From the NCBI GenBank assembly GCA_030280995.1, contig JASXTE010000011.1:18898103-18962102 (forward strand): a stretch of 64,000 bases of DNA. The letters are read 5' to 3'. The notes under the pieces are model-generated. The model was not told where the DNA came from. It did not search any database and saw only the letters and a program-made list of their open reading frames with translations. The position numbers and the translations under genes were made by a program. Of the stretch, positions 1 to 13,112 are shown one piece after another (within the stretch, counting starts at the first letter, position 1; each line of letters starts with the position of its first letter). The DNA comes from Hemileia vastatrix. Its lineage: Eukaryota > Basidiomycota > Pucciniomycetes > Pucciniales > Zaghouaniaceae.

Positions 1-3000
1 CATATATATATATATATAATTTCTTAAAAAGTCTAAGAGGGAACTTAATAGTGGTTTTGGCATTAGATATATAGATTCAACTTTCAAAAAATTTGTTTGG
101 AATAAATTACAAAGACAAAAAGGATATATTTTGATGAAAGAATACTGATTTAGGTTCTCTTAAAATATTATTAACCATTTTTATGGAATATTAATCCATG
201 GTTATCATTCTTTATGATATTATCATAGAATTTTTTCCTTTTTTAATATAATGTTTTTCTATTGTGTGGTATGTAGGCTAAGATAAGTTTAAAAGATTTA
301 TTGAAGATATATATACCAGAAACAGTATAATCTGTAGATTTATAACTATAACTTACTTTTCTGATGTTTTACATCATTGATAAGTAGCTCATGCATTACA
401 CAAGTAAATAATTATAGTCTCTGGAAATAATTCCTTGTGAATTTCAAATTTTTTGTTATTCTTAAAATCATTACTCAAATAAACTAAAATTTCTTCAAAT
501 ATTGATTGAAAGAAGGAGTTACAAAATCTTATTTTGTAGTTATAAAAGTTTGAGTTATTTTTCATATTATCAAGTATAATGAACATTTGTAAATTTTAAC
601 TTGAAAACTAGTGATCATAGCAAAGTAATACTGGAAGAATCAGATAAAAAGGGTGGAATAAAGTCATAGCACAACAGGAAATGATACAAAATTGTTGATT
701 TTTATCTCATAAAATTCAACTTATTTTTAACATATTTTACCACCTTTAGATAATGTTTAGTGGATTTTAACATTATTATAACAAGAAAACTTAACAATGT
801 TTTGATTTTTTTTAACAAAAATAAATATTGTTAGATCATTTTTTTAAAAAATATGACTTATTTTTATGCTTTATCTACAATAGTTAGTAGTTTTTTTTGC
901 AGAAATTACTTGTTTTGATATTCTATTTTTGAATTTTTTAAGAGACTTCATTGCATTAAAGTTTTGTAATAATTTTTCATTAAAGCATCATATTTTAAAT
1001 CTAGAGAATTGGTTTTGAAATAATATATATTTTCATGTTAATTGACTCATTATTTTTGGATTGATAAATTATGTTAAAATTGGGATTGCTTATTTCTAGT
1101 GAGTGTACATCATAGTTTGTTTTCAAATCAAAGATTAATAAATGGTGAAATTTGGTAAAATTCTAAATATCTTTTAAACCTTTTTGATTTAAATAATGTT
1201 TAATGTTATGTAATCATTCTATAAGTAGAACACAGTTAAAATCTGATAATGGTACATTGCTTTCAATTTCTAATACTAAAATTCTATTCTACTTGAAACA
1301 ATGTAAACTAAAGCTTGGTATCTCATAAGAAACTCACAATTTTCAAAAATCATATTTCCAACTTTTTAAACATGATACACATTAAAATATATTTTTAGAA
1401 TAATTTCCTAATTAGTTTCAAATACTAGAAAATAATGACCTCAATTTATTTTAATACTTAAACCATTCTGATGAGTGAATTTCACAATCCTCTAAGTAAC
1501 ATATGGTTACCATTTATACACATATGCATGATTTCTCCTTTTTTTAATTTTAGCTGAATCTAAAAAGTAAAATCACATGTTGAATATCATCTATAGATAA
1601 ACTTCTTATATTAGAAGCTAATATTTCATATGAGAAATTTGTTATTGAGTTTGGGAAACATTAATAAGTGTTGGGTATTATAATTGAGCCATTTATTCAA
1701 GTAAATAAAAAAGGATGACGTTCTAAATATTTCATATATATATATATATATATATAATAAAAATTAATTATATAGTAGCATTTAACCATGTTTTTATACT
1801 AATGTCATATAAAAAAAGGGATTGAACTAAAACTTTCAGTAAAGAAAATAAAAATAAGATAAGTTAATATTCTTGTTTATATTCTCATATTTTTGAAATG
1901 GCTTACTTAAGGGAGAAAATTATTTGGTTTTAGAGTACAAGAATTTCTAGATAAAAATCTTCAAAATATAGTTTGACCCTCTCGAAAAGAAAATTCCTCA
2001 AATTTTACTATCACATTTTATATATTTGTTAAGTAATAGTAAAAGGAGTTGTGTCTTTGACAATGAAGCTTTAGAAAATGAAATAAATGATTTAAACTTA
2101 TAATATAATTTTTGAAACAATAAATCATGTATTCACAAAAATTATATATCTTACAATCAAGATAACAGTATTAATTAAGCAACTCTAACAACTTTGGAAA
2201 GAAACAAGAAAAAAATAATTAGTAAAATGCATAAGTTATTTTTAGAATTTAAGGAAACTTAATAGCTCTACCTGTAAACTAGCCTTAAAGCAGGTTTGGA
2301 TTTAACATGTGGAAATTCATACATAGTACCTTTCCCTCATTAGAGCAGAATAAAATTTATGTAGTTTTATTTTTTTAATTTATAATAGTATTTTTATTTT
2401 TGGCTTTTTCATTAGTATAACTATATATTTTTTAACTTTTTTGTTTTTCATAACATAAGTTCAAAGCTGCACATCACTACTTCAAGATGAAACTCCATAT
2501 AATGTAATCAATGAATGATATATTATAATGAATTTTACTAGAGACTTTTTAAAAATGGTGATTAAGAATACTTATTATAATTTTTTAAATTTTTATTATT
2601 ATTCTATCTCTTGAAAGGAGATGGCCATATCTCAATTTAATTAGTTTTTCCTCAGAAAAATTTATTCTTGATCTAAATAAAATTGCATCACTATTAACTA
2701 GATGTTATTATACAATTTTAACAATTTTTTTATCTGAACATAGTTGAAAGTATGTATAAATTAAAGTGTTTCCACATAGTCTTACTATTATCCCACCATT
2801 ATTTTCACATTTAGATTTCATTATAACTGTAAAATAAGTTTTTCAATAATTTTAATAATACCTTAATATTTAATAATTTAGTTACATAGTAGATTTTTTA
2901 TCCTTTTTTTATATGAGGCTTATTATATAAACACTACTTTTAGTTTTTATCCATTTTGATGTCTGATAATTTAAATTTTCATTTAACTACCCAAATTATA

Positions 3001-3900
3001 TCAAAAAAAATTCAAAAGTATATTTTTTTAATGTACTCTTTTTGATAAACTTATCATTTCTTATAGGTTATTCTTCAACTATTTATTGTAATTAACTACC
3101 CACTCATTTATGGTCTGTTATTGTTGTTCATTACATACAGACAAAATAAGGATACTCTCATATTATATTGGAGTTTTAAATTAAAAAGTAAATACTAGTG
3201 GCTGGTATTAAATATGAAGTTGTTATAACTAAGTTGAAAATTAATTAATTATTAAATGGCATTTTATATTACAAATTTTATTGAATGTATATAAAAATAA
3301 CACTCAAGAAATATATATAAGATATATATATAACCATTGTATATCAAAAATGAAGTACTTATCAACATGGTCTTTTTAAATGATTTTCAAATTTACTTAA
3401 AGAGACATTAATATTACCAATTCAAATTTTATATCAAATACAACAATATTATTATTTCATTTTTAATTATTTTACAAAAAATTTGAGTTTCAAAGTAATT
3501 TAATTCAGTATTTAATGAATGTTTTTGAAAAATATTTTTAAAAATAGAAATAACCCCTCACAAAAAAAAATATAATTTTTTTTACTTACAATTTGCACCA
3601 TATTTCTACCCTTAAAATATTTGTATTCTTCTAACAAAAATATTTTTTAAATAAATTTAAAATTTTTTTCATTATTCAATTACAAAATGTCAAATTTATA
3701 ATTTATTTTACCTTACTAAAAAATTTAGTTGAAAATTTAATTTTGTATTTCCAAAAAATAAACTTAAATGTCAAAAATTAAAAAAACAAAATTATAAATA
3801 TAATTATGAGAAAGAGGTGGATTAAATTTATAATATTCATATAAAAAAAATTCATATATTTTATGGTGTTTGAATTTTAAATTTAATGTATTAAAAAATA
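1..3900. other. AT-rich intergenic desert, no gene seen
   Basis: About 3.9 kb of very AT-rich sequence. The only open frame of note is 65 codons at 389-586 on the minus strand; it is low in complexity and resembles no known family. There are (AT)n tracts at 1-18 and about 1,733-1,757. I see no LTR, terminal repeat, RNA gene or coding pattern. It is probably old decayed repeat or intergenic DNA. Confidence 0.6.
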
Positions 3901-3912
3901 ATTATTAAATAA

Positions 3913-4632
3913 CCAAGCCAAATGAAATTGGCTTGGATTTTTGGTATCACTAGAACTTATTTTTTTTCTTATACTCACATTTTAATTTTTAATTTTTTTT
4001 TTTTCTACATTTCTCATTTTTTTTTATGATTTTTAATGTTTTTAAGACCGAAGTTGCTTTCAAACAACTTCGGTCTAACGTTTCTCTCACTTTCCCACCA
4101 GATTGCACCTGGTAGGGAAAGTCGCTTCCATTTTAGAGACCAAAGTCCCTTGCAGGGACTTTGGTTTCTCTGTGTGCATTGCACAGCCAGAAAAAAACTG
4201 GCTGTGCAATGCACTGCATGCAGCACATGCAACACGCATCGCTGCTGCAAGTAATGCGCATTGCATGCAACGCGCGTTTCTGCTGCATGCAGCGCGCATT
4301 GCACATGCTGCGCATATCTCATGCAGCTGACTTGATATCAGCTGCATGAAATATGGTAGCGATTGTGCAACGCGCGTTACTTGCAGCAGCAACGTGCGTT
4401 GCACACTGCTTTGGCCACCTCCCAGCCTAGTAAATTAGCTGGGAGGGTGGCAAACATTACAGCAAGCAATCGAAGTCGCTTTTAGAGACTTCGATTGCTT
4501 GAAAGAGACACTTCCAGCCAGGGGAAACCTGGCTGGAAGTACTAAATTGCAATGTAAGGGACCCAAGCCAATTTCAAAGGCTTGGGTCATAAATTAAGGT
4601 TTCTAAAAAGCAGCCAGTATAAATCTGGCTGC
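3913..4632. repeat. Array of about 13 adjacent hairpins
   Basis: A run of short inverted repeats, each with its own stem sequence and a small loop. Stems read directly: 3913-3921/3928-3936 (9 bp); 4045-4056/4065-4076 (12 bp); about 4091-4101/4109-4120 (one bulge); about 4139-4150/4154-4165; 4174-4190/4198-4214 (17 bp perfect, A7 loop); a TGCA-rich block 4215-4318; 4319-4330/4338-4349 (12 bp); 4365-4378/4391-4404 (one C/T mismatch); 4414-4426/4438-4451 (one bulge); 4463-4477/4487-4501 (15 bp perfect); 4510-4522/4528-4540 (13 bp perfect); 4560-4569/4579-4588 (10 bp); 4610-4617/4625-4632 (8 bp). GC content jumps against AT-rich flanks. Three stems share a CAGCCAG/CTGGCTG core, and the outer ones share CCAAGCC. 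Confidence 0.85.
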
Positions 4633-5676
4633 AATAAAAAGTAAATTTTTTAAATAAAATACATAAAAAAATAAAAATTTGTTCAAATAAAATATACAAC
4701 ACTCTTCAGCCAGTAAGAAACAGCCTTCCATTGTTACACATAGAAACAAAATCAAATGTTTCTTTCATCAACATTGGCCATGTTTCAATATTTTGAACCA
4801 AGTAAGATCAGGAAAAAGGTCACGGCAAAAAAATTGCATAATTAAAAGTCTCCCAATTTAATATGGTGCGGAGGTTCATATTTTAGAAATAGGTGGTGCA
4901 CATTATAGTTTCCTTTAAAAAAATTCAAAAATGAATTAATTTTGGCGCAATGTAAATTTAAATGTGATGAGTGTATGTTTTTTAGCTACGTGAAACATGG
5001 TAGCTAGAATTATGTGGCGTCAATTTTTTTTAGATGTGAAATTCAGTGTTCCACAAATGTGCATCTGTACAACATGCAGCCAAGTAAATTCTAGCTGGAA
5101 TTAGTATATGCATAGGAAAAAATGATCATGCTGTGTACAGTGCCTTGGCAACATCATTCTTGGAATTTAGATGAAGTTTATCATATGACTTGGAGAGCTG
5201 CATTTTTTTGAAAATGTGATCAGTGAAAATTCATGATATATACATCTGTTTGCCACCCAATTTATTTTTCCTTTCTCTTTCTCACTTACCTTTTTCAAAA
5301 ATTATCAATCATATTTTTGCTTTATCATTTTGAATTATTGGTACTATTTTCTTGACCTTATCTGATTACCGGTAAGCAAATTTTTCTTGCTATTGCATTT
5401 CATATCATTTTGGTTTGTTACACTTTTTTACACTTTTGACAAGTTAATCTAATGATTATAATTCTGAATTTATTTTTATGGTATCTTTTACTGTACCCTT
5501 TCGATTCATTATAAAATAATTCTTTTTCAGTTAACTTAAAGTTTTTTTATTTGTTTGTCAATTTACTTTTCTTTATTCCTTATCAAAAATGTTCAATTTA
5601 TTTATCTAACCATTTATTTTTTAAAACAGTGATTATAAAATAAACTTTATAATTAATTTTGATCAATCAGCTACAA
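4633..5676. other. Intergenic region upstream of the oxygenase gene
   Basis: No gene is seen. A weak inverted repeat (TAGCTAC...GTAGCTA, about 4983-5008) and scattered CAGCC motifs look like decayed relatives of the adjacent hairpin array. The right part is AT-rich and would hold the promoter of the Tet-like gene. Confidence 0.4.
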
Positions 5677-5756
5677 ATGGAAGAAGATTTTATAGACATG
5701 TAAGTTCATGTTTTGCTTATCATTTTTCTATATTTCTTTAATACTTTCTCAACCAT

Positions 5757-6090
5757 TATATTATTAATATGAAAAGTAAAACATCATCTCGTACTTGCTG
5801 AAAGCATACAGGACAATGCTACAATTTAAAAATTAGTAATTTATTGAAGTATAACTTTCTAAGTCAATATATTGATCAGAGCAAGATTTTTCATTTTATA
5901 TATGTGGATATCATAATTCCGTAAATTTTTTAATATTACTAGTGTATTGGAGTTATACTTTCATTATATTATTAATATTAAGTGTAGAGCCAAATCTCGT
6001 ACTTGCTGAATGCATACAGGATAAAGCTATACTCTTTATATGTATAATTTAATAAAGTATACCTTTGAAACGCTTTCTTAATATTTGAAA
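5757..6090. repeat. Diverged direct repeat, period about 211 bp
   Basis: Segments starting near 5757 and 5968 share an ATTATTAATAT lead and a core running TCTCGTACTTGCTGAA, then GCATACAGGA with a few differences. The match fades over about 120 bp. It lies upstream of, or inside a possible first intron of, the Tet-like gene. It may be an old tandem duplication. Confidence 0.6.
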
Positions 6091-6258
6091 TAAAGAAAAA
6101 GTATATAAATTTACTAATATGTAGATATGCTAACTTTTGTATTTCTAATATTGAAGATATGATAAAGTTAAAGGTATCATTGACTGATAATTGAAATTAT
6201 GTTACTATTTTCTAATTTTTGATTTTTTTCTATTTTAAATCAAATTGAATTCTCTTAG

Positions 6259-7345
6259 GATTGAACCATCAATGAGTAACGATTTGAAAAAAAAAACGGC
6301 CAGGGAAGAACTCTAACAATAGGTGGGCGAAAGACATTGCTACTGGAATGAAACTTGTAAACGCTCTTGGAATGGATACAAACGGGAAGAAGCCACATTT
6401 CTATGCACGATCTTATGCAAATAATATGACAGATTGCAATAATTATTACAATTTTTTTCCTGGATGTAGTATTTATAAACCAAAAGGTGTCTTAATACCT
6501 AATGTTCTTGTGCAGACTTTTGAAATTCATGAGCTCAAAGAACTAGATATGTTAGAAGCTACGGTGCGATGCATTAAGGATCTTTCTTACTGCGAACATG
6601 AAATTAAAAATAATGGTTATCATCAAAGAGCTGGTGGTTTTGGAAAAATGTTTGGTGGTGGCTTTATTTTAGATAGAAAGAAATCTTTAAATATTCGTAA
6701 GTATCACTTTTTTTAATTTAAATACTGAATTTTTGAATGCTTTTCCTTGCAGATGAATACACTGATGATATTGTAAAAACGGATGAATATAAAAAACGAA
6801 TGAAGAGGATTGCAATGTACTTTGAATATTTTTTTAAAAAAATATCATATGTAAAGTACAATGAGGCAACTAATCTTTGCGCAAAACTTGGTATTCCTGG
6901 ATTTTCAAAAGTTTCTAGTGAAGAAGAGGGTGTACCGTTTGCTAGTAATTTAACTTGGACATCTGGAGGGAATGGTAATGGGTTCTCTAATGAGGTTCAT
7001 CTTGATAAGGATGCAAGTGAGTATACTTTAGGAATATTTTTTCCTAAAGATACAGAAAAAAACACCATTCATATGAAGTATGATAAGACCCAACCACAAC
7101 AAATAGGTGGAGAACTTATGTTTCCCGAAATTCGAAGTAAAATCAACTTTGAGGCAACTAATGGAATAACAGTGACATTATGGCCTGCCAATCAACTAAG
7201 GCATTTTACCTCAAGATGTCATGAAATTCCTGGCTTCACTAGGATAGGTTCTTCTATTCAAATCAGCACTAGACTTTTTCATGCTATAGAAAAGCTTAAT
7301 GTTTTTGATATTGATATTTCAGAATTGATATTTCAGAATACTTAG
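6259..7345 (+). CDS. Tet-like 2OG-Fe(II) oxygenase (TET/JBP type), probable 5' frameshift
   Basis: Predicted Fe(II)/2-oxoglutarate dioxygenase of the Tet-like group expanded in rust fungi; TET/JBP enzymes oxidise 5-methylpyrimidines in DNA. Two exons are clear: 6259-6696 and 6753-7345, joined across a 56-nt intron (donor GTAAGT, acceptor TTGCAG) that keeps frame. The iron-binding HxD is H-L-D at 6998-7006. The distal His is in LRHFTSRC (cat at 7202-7204), followed by Arg residues in the RIG and STRL motifs that could bind 2-oxoglutarate. The oxygenase body is open from ATG 6348. Upstream, ATG 6273 runs into a 10-A tract (6277-6286) and then a stop, whereas 9 or 12 As would join it in frame to the body. 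A tiny first exon at 5677-5699 would splice in phase to 6259, but its 559-nt intron is long. Function as a DNA oxidase is inferred; substrate unknown. Confidence 0.8.
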
Positions 7346-8294
7346 AAAATATAAAAAGAAAAATTTAGGTTAGAATATTTGATTAGTGCTTTGAGAGTTT
7401 TTTTGAAAAGAGATGACTTAATAGAGGAATAAATAGAATCAGCAAAGTATTATTTATCTAATGTTAAGACAAATCTAAAAAATCTAGATATATAAATATT
7501 AAAAATTTATATTATATATACACAACTTAATGCAAATTTAAACATGATAAATACTGGGAGTAGCTGTAACATTTTCAGTTTTGATAATTATAGTATTATC
7601 TATTTTTTTTATTTGTGAAATAAAATATTTTTTTTTCATAATATTATAAGAAAATTTGATTTACTTTTGAGGAAATATATAAGTTGTGAAATCTTTAAAT
7701 GTCATTTTTATTAAATTGGTAGCAAAGGTTCTAAAATAAAAAAAACTATAATAAAGAATTTGAAATATATTAGCCATAAAAATGTGCTTTTAATGCTACC
7801 AAATTAACTGTATAGTATTTTAGGTCAAACAGGCTTATTAATAAAAAAGGTAATAATAAAGAGTTGAAGAAAGAATTTTGAATCAATAATAGATTAAATT
7901 GTATTTTTTTAAGAATGTACTCATTTAATTATTTAAATTGTTCTACTTCTGATTAAAAATGTTACAATCAACGAAAATATTTGTAATAATTAATAGATTA
8001 TATAATATTAAAGGTAAAGTAACAAAACTAGAGCAGTTATCATATTTTTATATAAACAATAAAATATTTAAGAATTTAATACAAGTATTTGAAATCATAT
8101 AAGTAGATTTTAAAATCTTTGTTATTGCTGGACTTACAATAATTTTTTTTAATAATTAATTTAGAAAATCATGTCAAAGGTTACTTAATAAATTTCAAAG
8201 ATGGTCACATTTTTGACATATTTGAAGGAAAATAACTTGAATTATACAAGATATATCATATAGACAGAACTTTATCTATTTACATGTTGGAATA
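7346..8294. other. AT-rich intergenic, convergent gene ends
   Basis: About 950 bp between the end of the + strand oxygenase gene and the end of the - strand gene of unknown function. It is AT-rich with no open frame or repeat structure that I can support. It would hold both 3' UTRs. Confidence 0.5.
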
Positions 8295-10723
8295 TTAATT
8301 TATTGAAAGGCTATGTTTTGCAAAAAAAGGTGATGCTGGCTGAATGGAGCTCCAGTGATTAAGAAAATCTGCAGAAATAGCCCTAGCAATTCCCGGAGGA
8401 CTTGGGGTATCAAATTTTAAAGGAAATGGATCACACTTGCCTAAAAAAGGTTTTATTAATGTTAAAATATAGTTATTTAAATTTTTCCAAATTATTTCTT
8501 CCATCAAATGATTTTTTTCTTCATGTAAATTAAGAAACTTAACTTCTGATATTACCTCCAAGCAATCAGCTGCTGAAGCCAATCTATGATCTTGAGAGCT
8601 CAGAAATAAACCACGGACACCATCAATTATATAGAATGTGAAAGATTGATATCGGTGGTGGGAGTATTCAGAATTTATTTTGTTTAGTGCAGCCTTTTGT
8701 TTCTCTCTCATTATAGTCAGTTCAGTATTTTCGTTTTTCTCACTTGATTGTTGAGCTTCACTAGTCTTGCCACTTGATATTGTTGCAGCACAATATTTTG
8801 ATTTAAGAATGATAATTGACATAATTATATCAATGATAATATTGCTGATTTGAAGAAGAGTTGACATTGATATATCACGGGTTTGAAGTGCAGTGGGACC
8901 AACTTCTAAGCCATCAGAAATCGGACTCTTCAGATTTGAAAGGTGAGCTAGAAGCTGAAGACCACGTTCAATTGGACAATCTGAGTTAATGTTTTGATGT
9001 GATGGAAGCTGGCTGAATTCATGTGCGGTCAGATAAAGTGAAGATGATATAAGAGATACCCATGAAGAACAGCAGTGGTCACTTGGGATCATTAATCTCA
9101 TGAGCATTCAGATAAGATTGGATTCAGGGTGATCCGTTTTCTTTGTTGAGGAAAGAATTTCAGTATTTAAACCATCAGGATCACATAAATCTTCCATTTT
9201 TTTGAAATCAATATTATCGAGTACCCATAGCTGTGAGCTATCAATCTCTAAAAAAATATTTGCTACAAAAGGAAAAAAAAAATAAGTAAAAGAACAAAAG
9301 TCAAGACTAAAAATTATGGTAACTTACATAACTCAGTAAGTTTTGAAAGCCAATCTTCTCCACAAGATTTTTCCCAATGAAAAGTAAACATTGGAATATT
9401 TGACATGGGTTCTTGGGAAGAAGTAGAAGAGCGTAATTCGAGGAGAGTAACAATTTCCAACCACGACCTGAGGACCTTTGCCGTGCTGATTCTACCTTTA
9501 TAAAAATTATGAATTTTACAGAATTCCTCCTGCAAATCAGATTCTTTTAGAACTGAGGGTGAATAAGTTAGAGGTTTTTTCGATATCTTGATTGGAGTTG
9601 ATTTCATTGGTAGAGAAGCTTTCAAAGAGGTCAAAGTAGGTAATTTAGGAGGTGATGGGTATTGCTTCTTAGAAATGAAGGAATTTGGTGATGAGCTGTT
9701 TGAATCATCATCTTTATCAAACATATCAACATGTCTTGAAGAAGATTTTAAACTTTGCTTTTTTTGATGAACAAGCATAGCTTCATATTCTGATAGTTGA
9801 TCATCGCTATTTTCATTGCTCTTTTCATCATCTTCATCAGGGAGAGGGCGTTTATGGATGGAAAAATCTACAGCAGGTGAGTTTCTGGTACAAAATATCA
9901 AAAGAAAGATAAAAAGTAAAATATGTAAGCAATAAAAGAGATATATGATTGAATTTTAAAGATAAAAGAATAACAATAAAAAAAAGGAAACAAGAATATA
10001 CTCATTATCAAAACCTTTGCTTTTTTTTTGAGATTTATTATTTGATACATCAGAAAATTCATTAGCAGAAGCCGGTTTAATACGTCGAACAAAAGAGGAG
10101 CCTTGGGATAATCTCTTTTTCTTGGAGCGGATAACAGGTGTTTCAAGATTTTCCTTAGAAGTTGAAGCATGAGTTGAAGCTGATGGTTCATCTGTCTCAT
10201 CATCATCCCTAATGACAATGACTTCATCAGGAGGAATCATACCCTCCTCATAAGCTACAAATATATATGAAGAAAAAAAATATTAATAATCTTATCTACT
10301 AATTTAAAAGGAGACAAAAAAGGTGATGAACATACATTTTTCAAGGCTTTTCACATATTGGAGTAAGTCATTACAAGGGTTAGATAAATATGAAGGAGAA
10401 GGATTATTGTTAAGGATCTTGACAAGCTCTTCTGTTTTATCTCTAGCCAATTCAAGTAAATTGCGATACTGAACTCTTGTTATTTCCTGCCTCTCATTGC
10501 TAAGTACAGGAGGGTTAGGTGCCATGCCATGTGGCAGACATGGTGCAAGCTCAAAAGCTTCAAAGCGAGTATCAATCAGAGAGTGGGATGAAACACATTT
10601 GGGTGCTGGAAAATCAAATTTTTGAAAAAAAAAGATATAGAACATAAGTGAAATATATAAATTAAGAGAGAGGAACATGATATACATACAAAGTGGAGGT
10701 GTAGGATTTTGTATACTAGACAT
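8295..10723 (-). CDS. Unknown protein, five exons, one in-frame TGA
   Basis: I do not recognise this protein. Exons on the minus strand: 10723-10690, 10605-10336, 10254-10002, 9884-9328, 9262-8295. All four introns (65-117 nt) have GT...AG borders (GTATGT, GTATGT, GTATAT, GTAAGT) and join in phase, so the model is strong: about 693 codons. The N-terminal third has a short helix-like segment (YRNLLELARDKTEELVKIL), then an acidic stretch and a Ser/Lys-rich, probably disordered middle. The C-terminal ~300 residues look globular. One in-frame TGA at 9108-9110 splits the last exon while the frame stays open on both sides. It may be a nonsense mutation (CGA to TGA would explain it) or a true end, leaving the 3' 270 codons untranslated. 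It is convergent with the oxygenase gene. Confidence 0.6.
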
Positions 10724-11277
10724 ATTGATTAATGAATATTAAAAAAAAGTATTCGATATCAAAAAATTATGATGTAATATGATGAATAATTATAAGAAAC
10801 TCTATTCTAGAAAATTGAAGTTGGTATTTTAATAGGATAAAAAATTGAATAAGATTAAAATTAAAGTGAGGATGAAAGAAACAGAAAACATAAAGAGGGG
10901 GATTTTATATTATTTGAGCTTTTTTTAACATGTATTATTCATAGTGGGGTAAACTGAGTAACATGCTAAATCACAATCTGTTTATATTGAAGCGAAATTT
11001 GATGTAGCTAACAGAAAATACTAGTAATTCTTTGGGGACTTTTAGTGTGAAAAACAAATAATAACAAATGTATATCCCATATGCAAATTGCCACGGGTAA
11101 ATACAAAATTTTTTAAATTAGAATTTACTCCTAAACAATGGAGATACACTTAATTAGTATATTATATGAAAAAAAAGGATAATCCTTTATGAATATTTGT
11201 TAAATTTAATTTCAGATGACAATGCGAGATTCACATATATACTGATATGCCTCATCAAACAAGAAATGAATTATAAA
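10724..11277. other. Upstream region of the unknown gene
   Basis: AT-rich sequence with no ORF or clear repeat. It ends at the left copy of the ATAAA target-site duplication (11273-11277) of the gypsy element, so before that insertion it ran straight into the sequence now at 20462. Confidence 0.5.
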
Positions 11278-12417
11278 TGTCAGCCAGGCTATTCCAGGAG
11301 TCCAGTAAATGATATATAAATTATAAAACCTTAAAGAGTGAGTAAGACTTGTATTTAATGAATATAACTTAATATTTTATTACATAATGAAATTATATAA
11401 GAATTTTATTATATACAAATGTTACATTAAATTTATTGGTTATATATATTTTTATATATAATTAAATTGAGCATAATATAATATATTCTACAAATAATGG
11501 CGCATTTTTTATATTTAATAATTATAAATTTATATTTAATTAATTAAAAAACATATATTATAATTACAAGTGTAAATTTGATTTATAATATATTTAAATT
11601 AATTACTTAAATTTATATATTAACTAATACCTCTCATATGATACTAAACAATTATTAAGGACGCTTCTTTTGACCCTTAATTGTGTTAGAAAAAATAAAT
11701 AAATTAATTTGAACCAAATTGAGATTAATTGCTTGTTTTGTTGCGTCAAATTATTTTTTGTTTCACTTAAAATGTCCTCTAATCAGGATGTACCATCTGT
11801 TGGGAATTATATTTCTCATAGTTCCTATGTTTCCACTCTTGTTTAGTTATTTACTATTGTCACTTACTGATTTGGGGATTAATGGCGGGGAAATTGGATT
11901 CTTAATTGGGCTTTTAATTAATTGTTTCATGTTTTTCTCTATATTGTTATGTTTCATTTACTCCTTTTGATATATTTGTTTTATTCCTTTCTAATCATTG
12001 TATTTACTGATATAGTAGCGCTTCAGAGGACCCATTGCCTATAAAAGGGCCTTGGATAATCCCCTGTAGCCTTATCACTTATTATACACTCAACAATTTA
12101 AATACAATTTTTATATTACGTTTATATTCTTTTTATTAGTAATAAAATTCTAATTAAAATTTTATATAACAATTTAAAGGTTGCTTTAAGTCTGATAGTA
12201 ATTATATTGATTGCCGCGCAGAACTCTTACTTAAAAAATAATAATATTTATAAAACCAATTTGTTGTCTCTTCTCAGCTCACTCATCGTTGTTTTCTCTC
12301 AATAAATTAAATAATTTTATTAAATTTTATTTCTTTTATTACCCATACTCCTTTCCTCCTTCTCCTCCTCTCATTCCTTCTTCTATTTTTCTCCTTCTTC
12401 TAGACGACCGGCCGACA
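11278..12417 (+). repeat. 5' LTR, 1,140 bp
   Basis: Starts TGTCAGCC and ends CCGACA, so it has TG...CA borders. The offset to the 3' copy is a constant 8,039 bp, with two substitutions noticed. A CT-rich stretch precedes the 3' border. The 83-codon open frame inside is present in both LTRs and is not judged to be a gene. Confidence 0.95.
12040..12048 (+). promoter_or_regulatory. TATA box in the 5' LTR
   Basis: TATAAAAGG, the best TATA match in the LTR, repeated at 20079-20087 in the 3' LTR. It would place the RNA start about 25-35 nt downstream, defining the U3/R border. Similar boxes sit in the other LTRs at 34912 and 54392. Confidence 0.65.
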
Positions 12418-13112
12418 ACTGGGGGCCTTTCCAAAGGACGACGACGATCGAAGCCTGGCGACGAACGACAAAACGCACGGACCACCTAGCAAAACGAAAC
12501 TTTTGCCGCGACTGTGTTTCGAACTTGGGTTCGACATCTTAGGTTTATATTATATTAATTTTTATATTATTTTGAAGTGATTTTCGATCACTATAGTAAG
12601 TTCACCTTTGCGCCTCTCACTCATATTACTATATTTTTATTGCAATAACAGTGATTGTGGCTTAATTGCTGATTCACTGAGTGTAAGTGTTCAATTTTTA
12701 AAATTTTTTTTTTCCTAGTTGACCATTATAGAGTGTTAAATCCGCTTAGTCCTAGAAGAATTGACATTATTATTAATACAAATTGAATTATTAATTTAAT
12801 TTTTTTATTATTATTAATTATTGTTAATTTTGGTTGACTTAAAAGTACATTGTGCTTAGTCCCAATATATTGCCATATTTAATATTGGTAATCAATTGGT
12901 TGAATTAACTAACTTGTTATTCCCAATTTAAACTTGCAATCCAATTTTTTAAAAAAAATTAATTTTTTAATTATTACTTTATATTGAAAGTTATTTTTTC
13001 TATAATTTAATTAATTAAAAAATTTTTTTTATATTATTGGGAGCAATTATTGACTAACTTTGATTATTTTTTTTTATAAAGTACAAAGTAAAATATTAAT
13101 CTTCCCACTAGT
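12418..13112 (+). other. Leader of the gypsy element, primer site not identified
   Basis: A 695-nt untranslated leader between the 5' LTR and the gag ATG. The bases right after the LTR (ACTGGGGGCCTTTCC) do not match a tRNA 3' end I know, so the primer site is unresolved. Self-priming of the Tf1/sushi kind is possible but not shown. Most of the leader is AT-rich. Confidence 0.5.

Noticed and set aside
4014..4404. Six overlapping ORFs of 60-105 codons on both strands, Cys/Ala/His-rich
   Set aside because: They lie inside the hairpin array. The palindromic TGCA-rich sequence keeps stops away on both strands at once, and the translations mirror each other.
3913..4632. Mitochondrial origin, since hairpin clusters and high AT occur in fungal mitochondrial DNA
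   Set aside because: No mitochondrial gene or tRNA is present, and the neighbours have spliceosomal introns and LTR elements.
11719..11970. 83-codon ORF, repeated at 19758-20009
   Set aside because: It falls inside the LTRs, is identical only because the LTRs are, and the hydrophobic translation comes from T-rich sequence.
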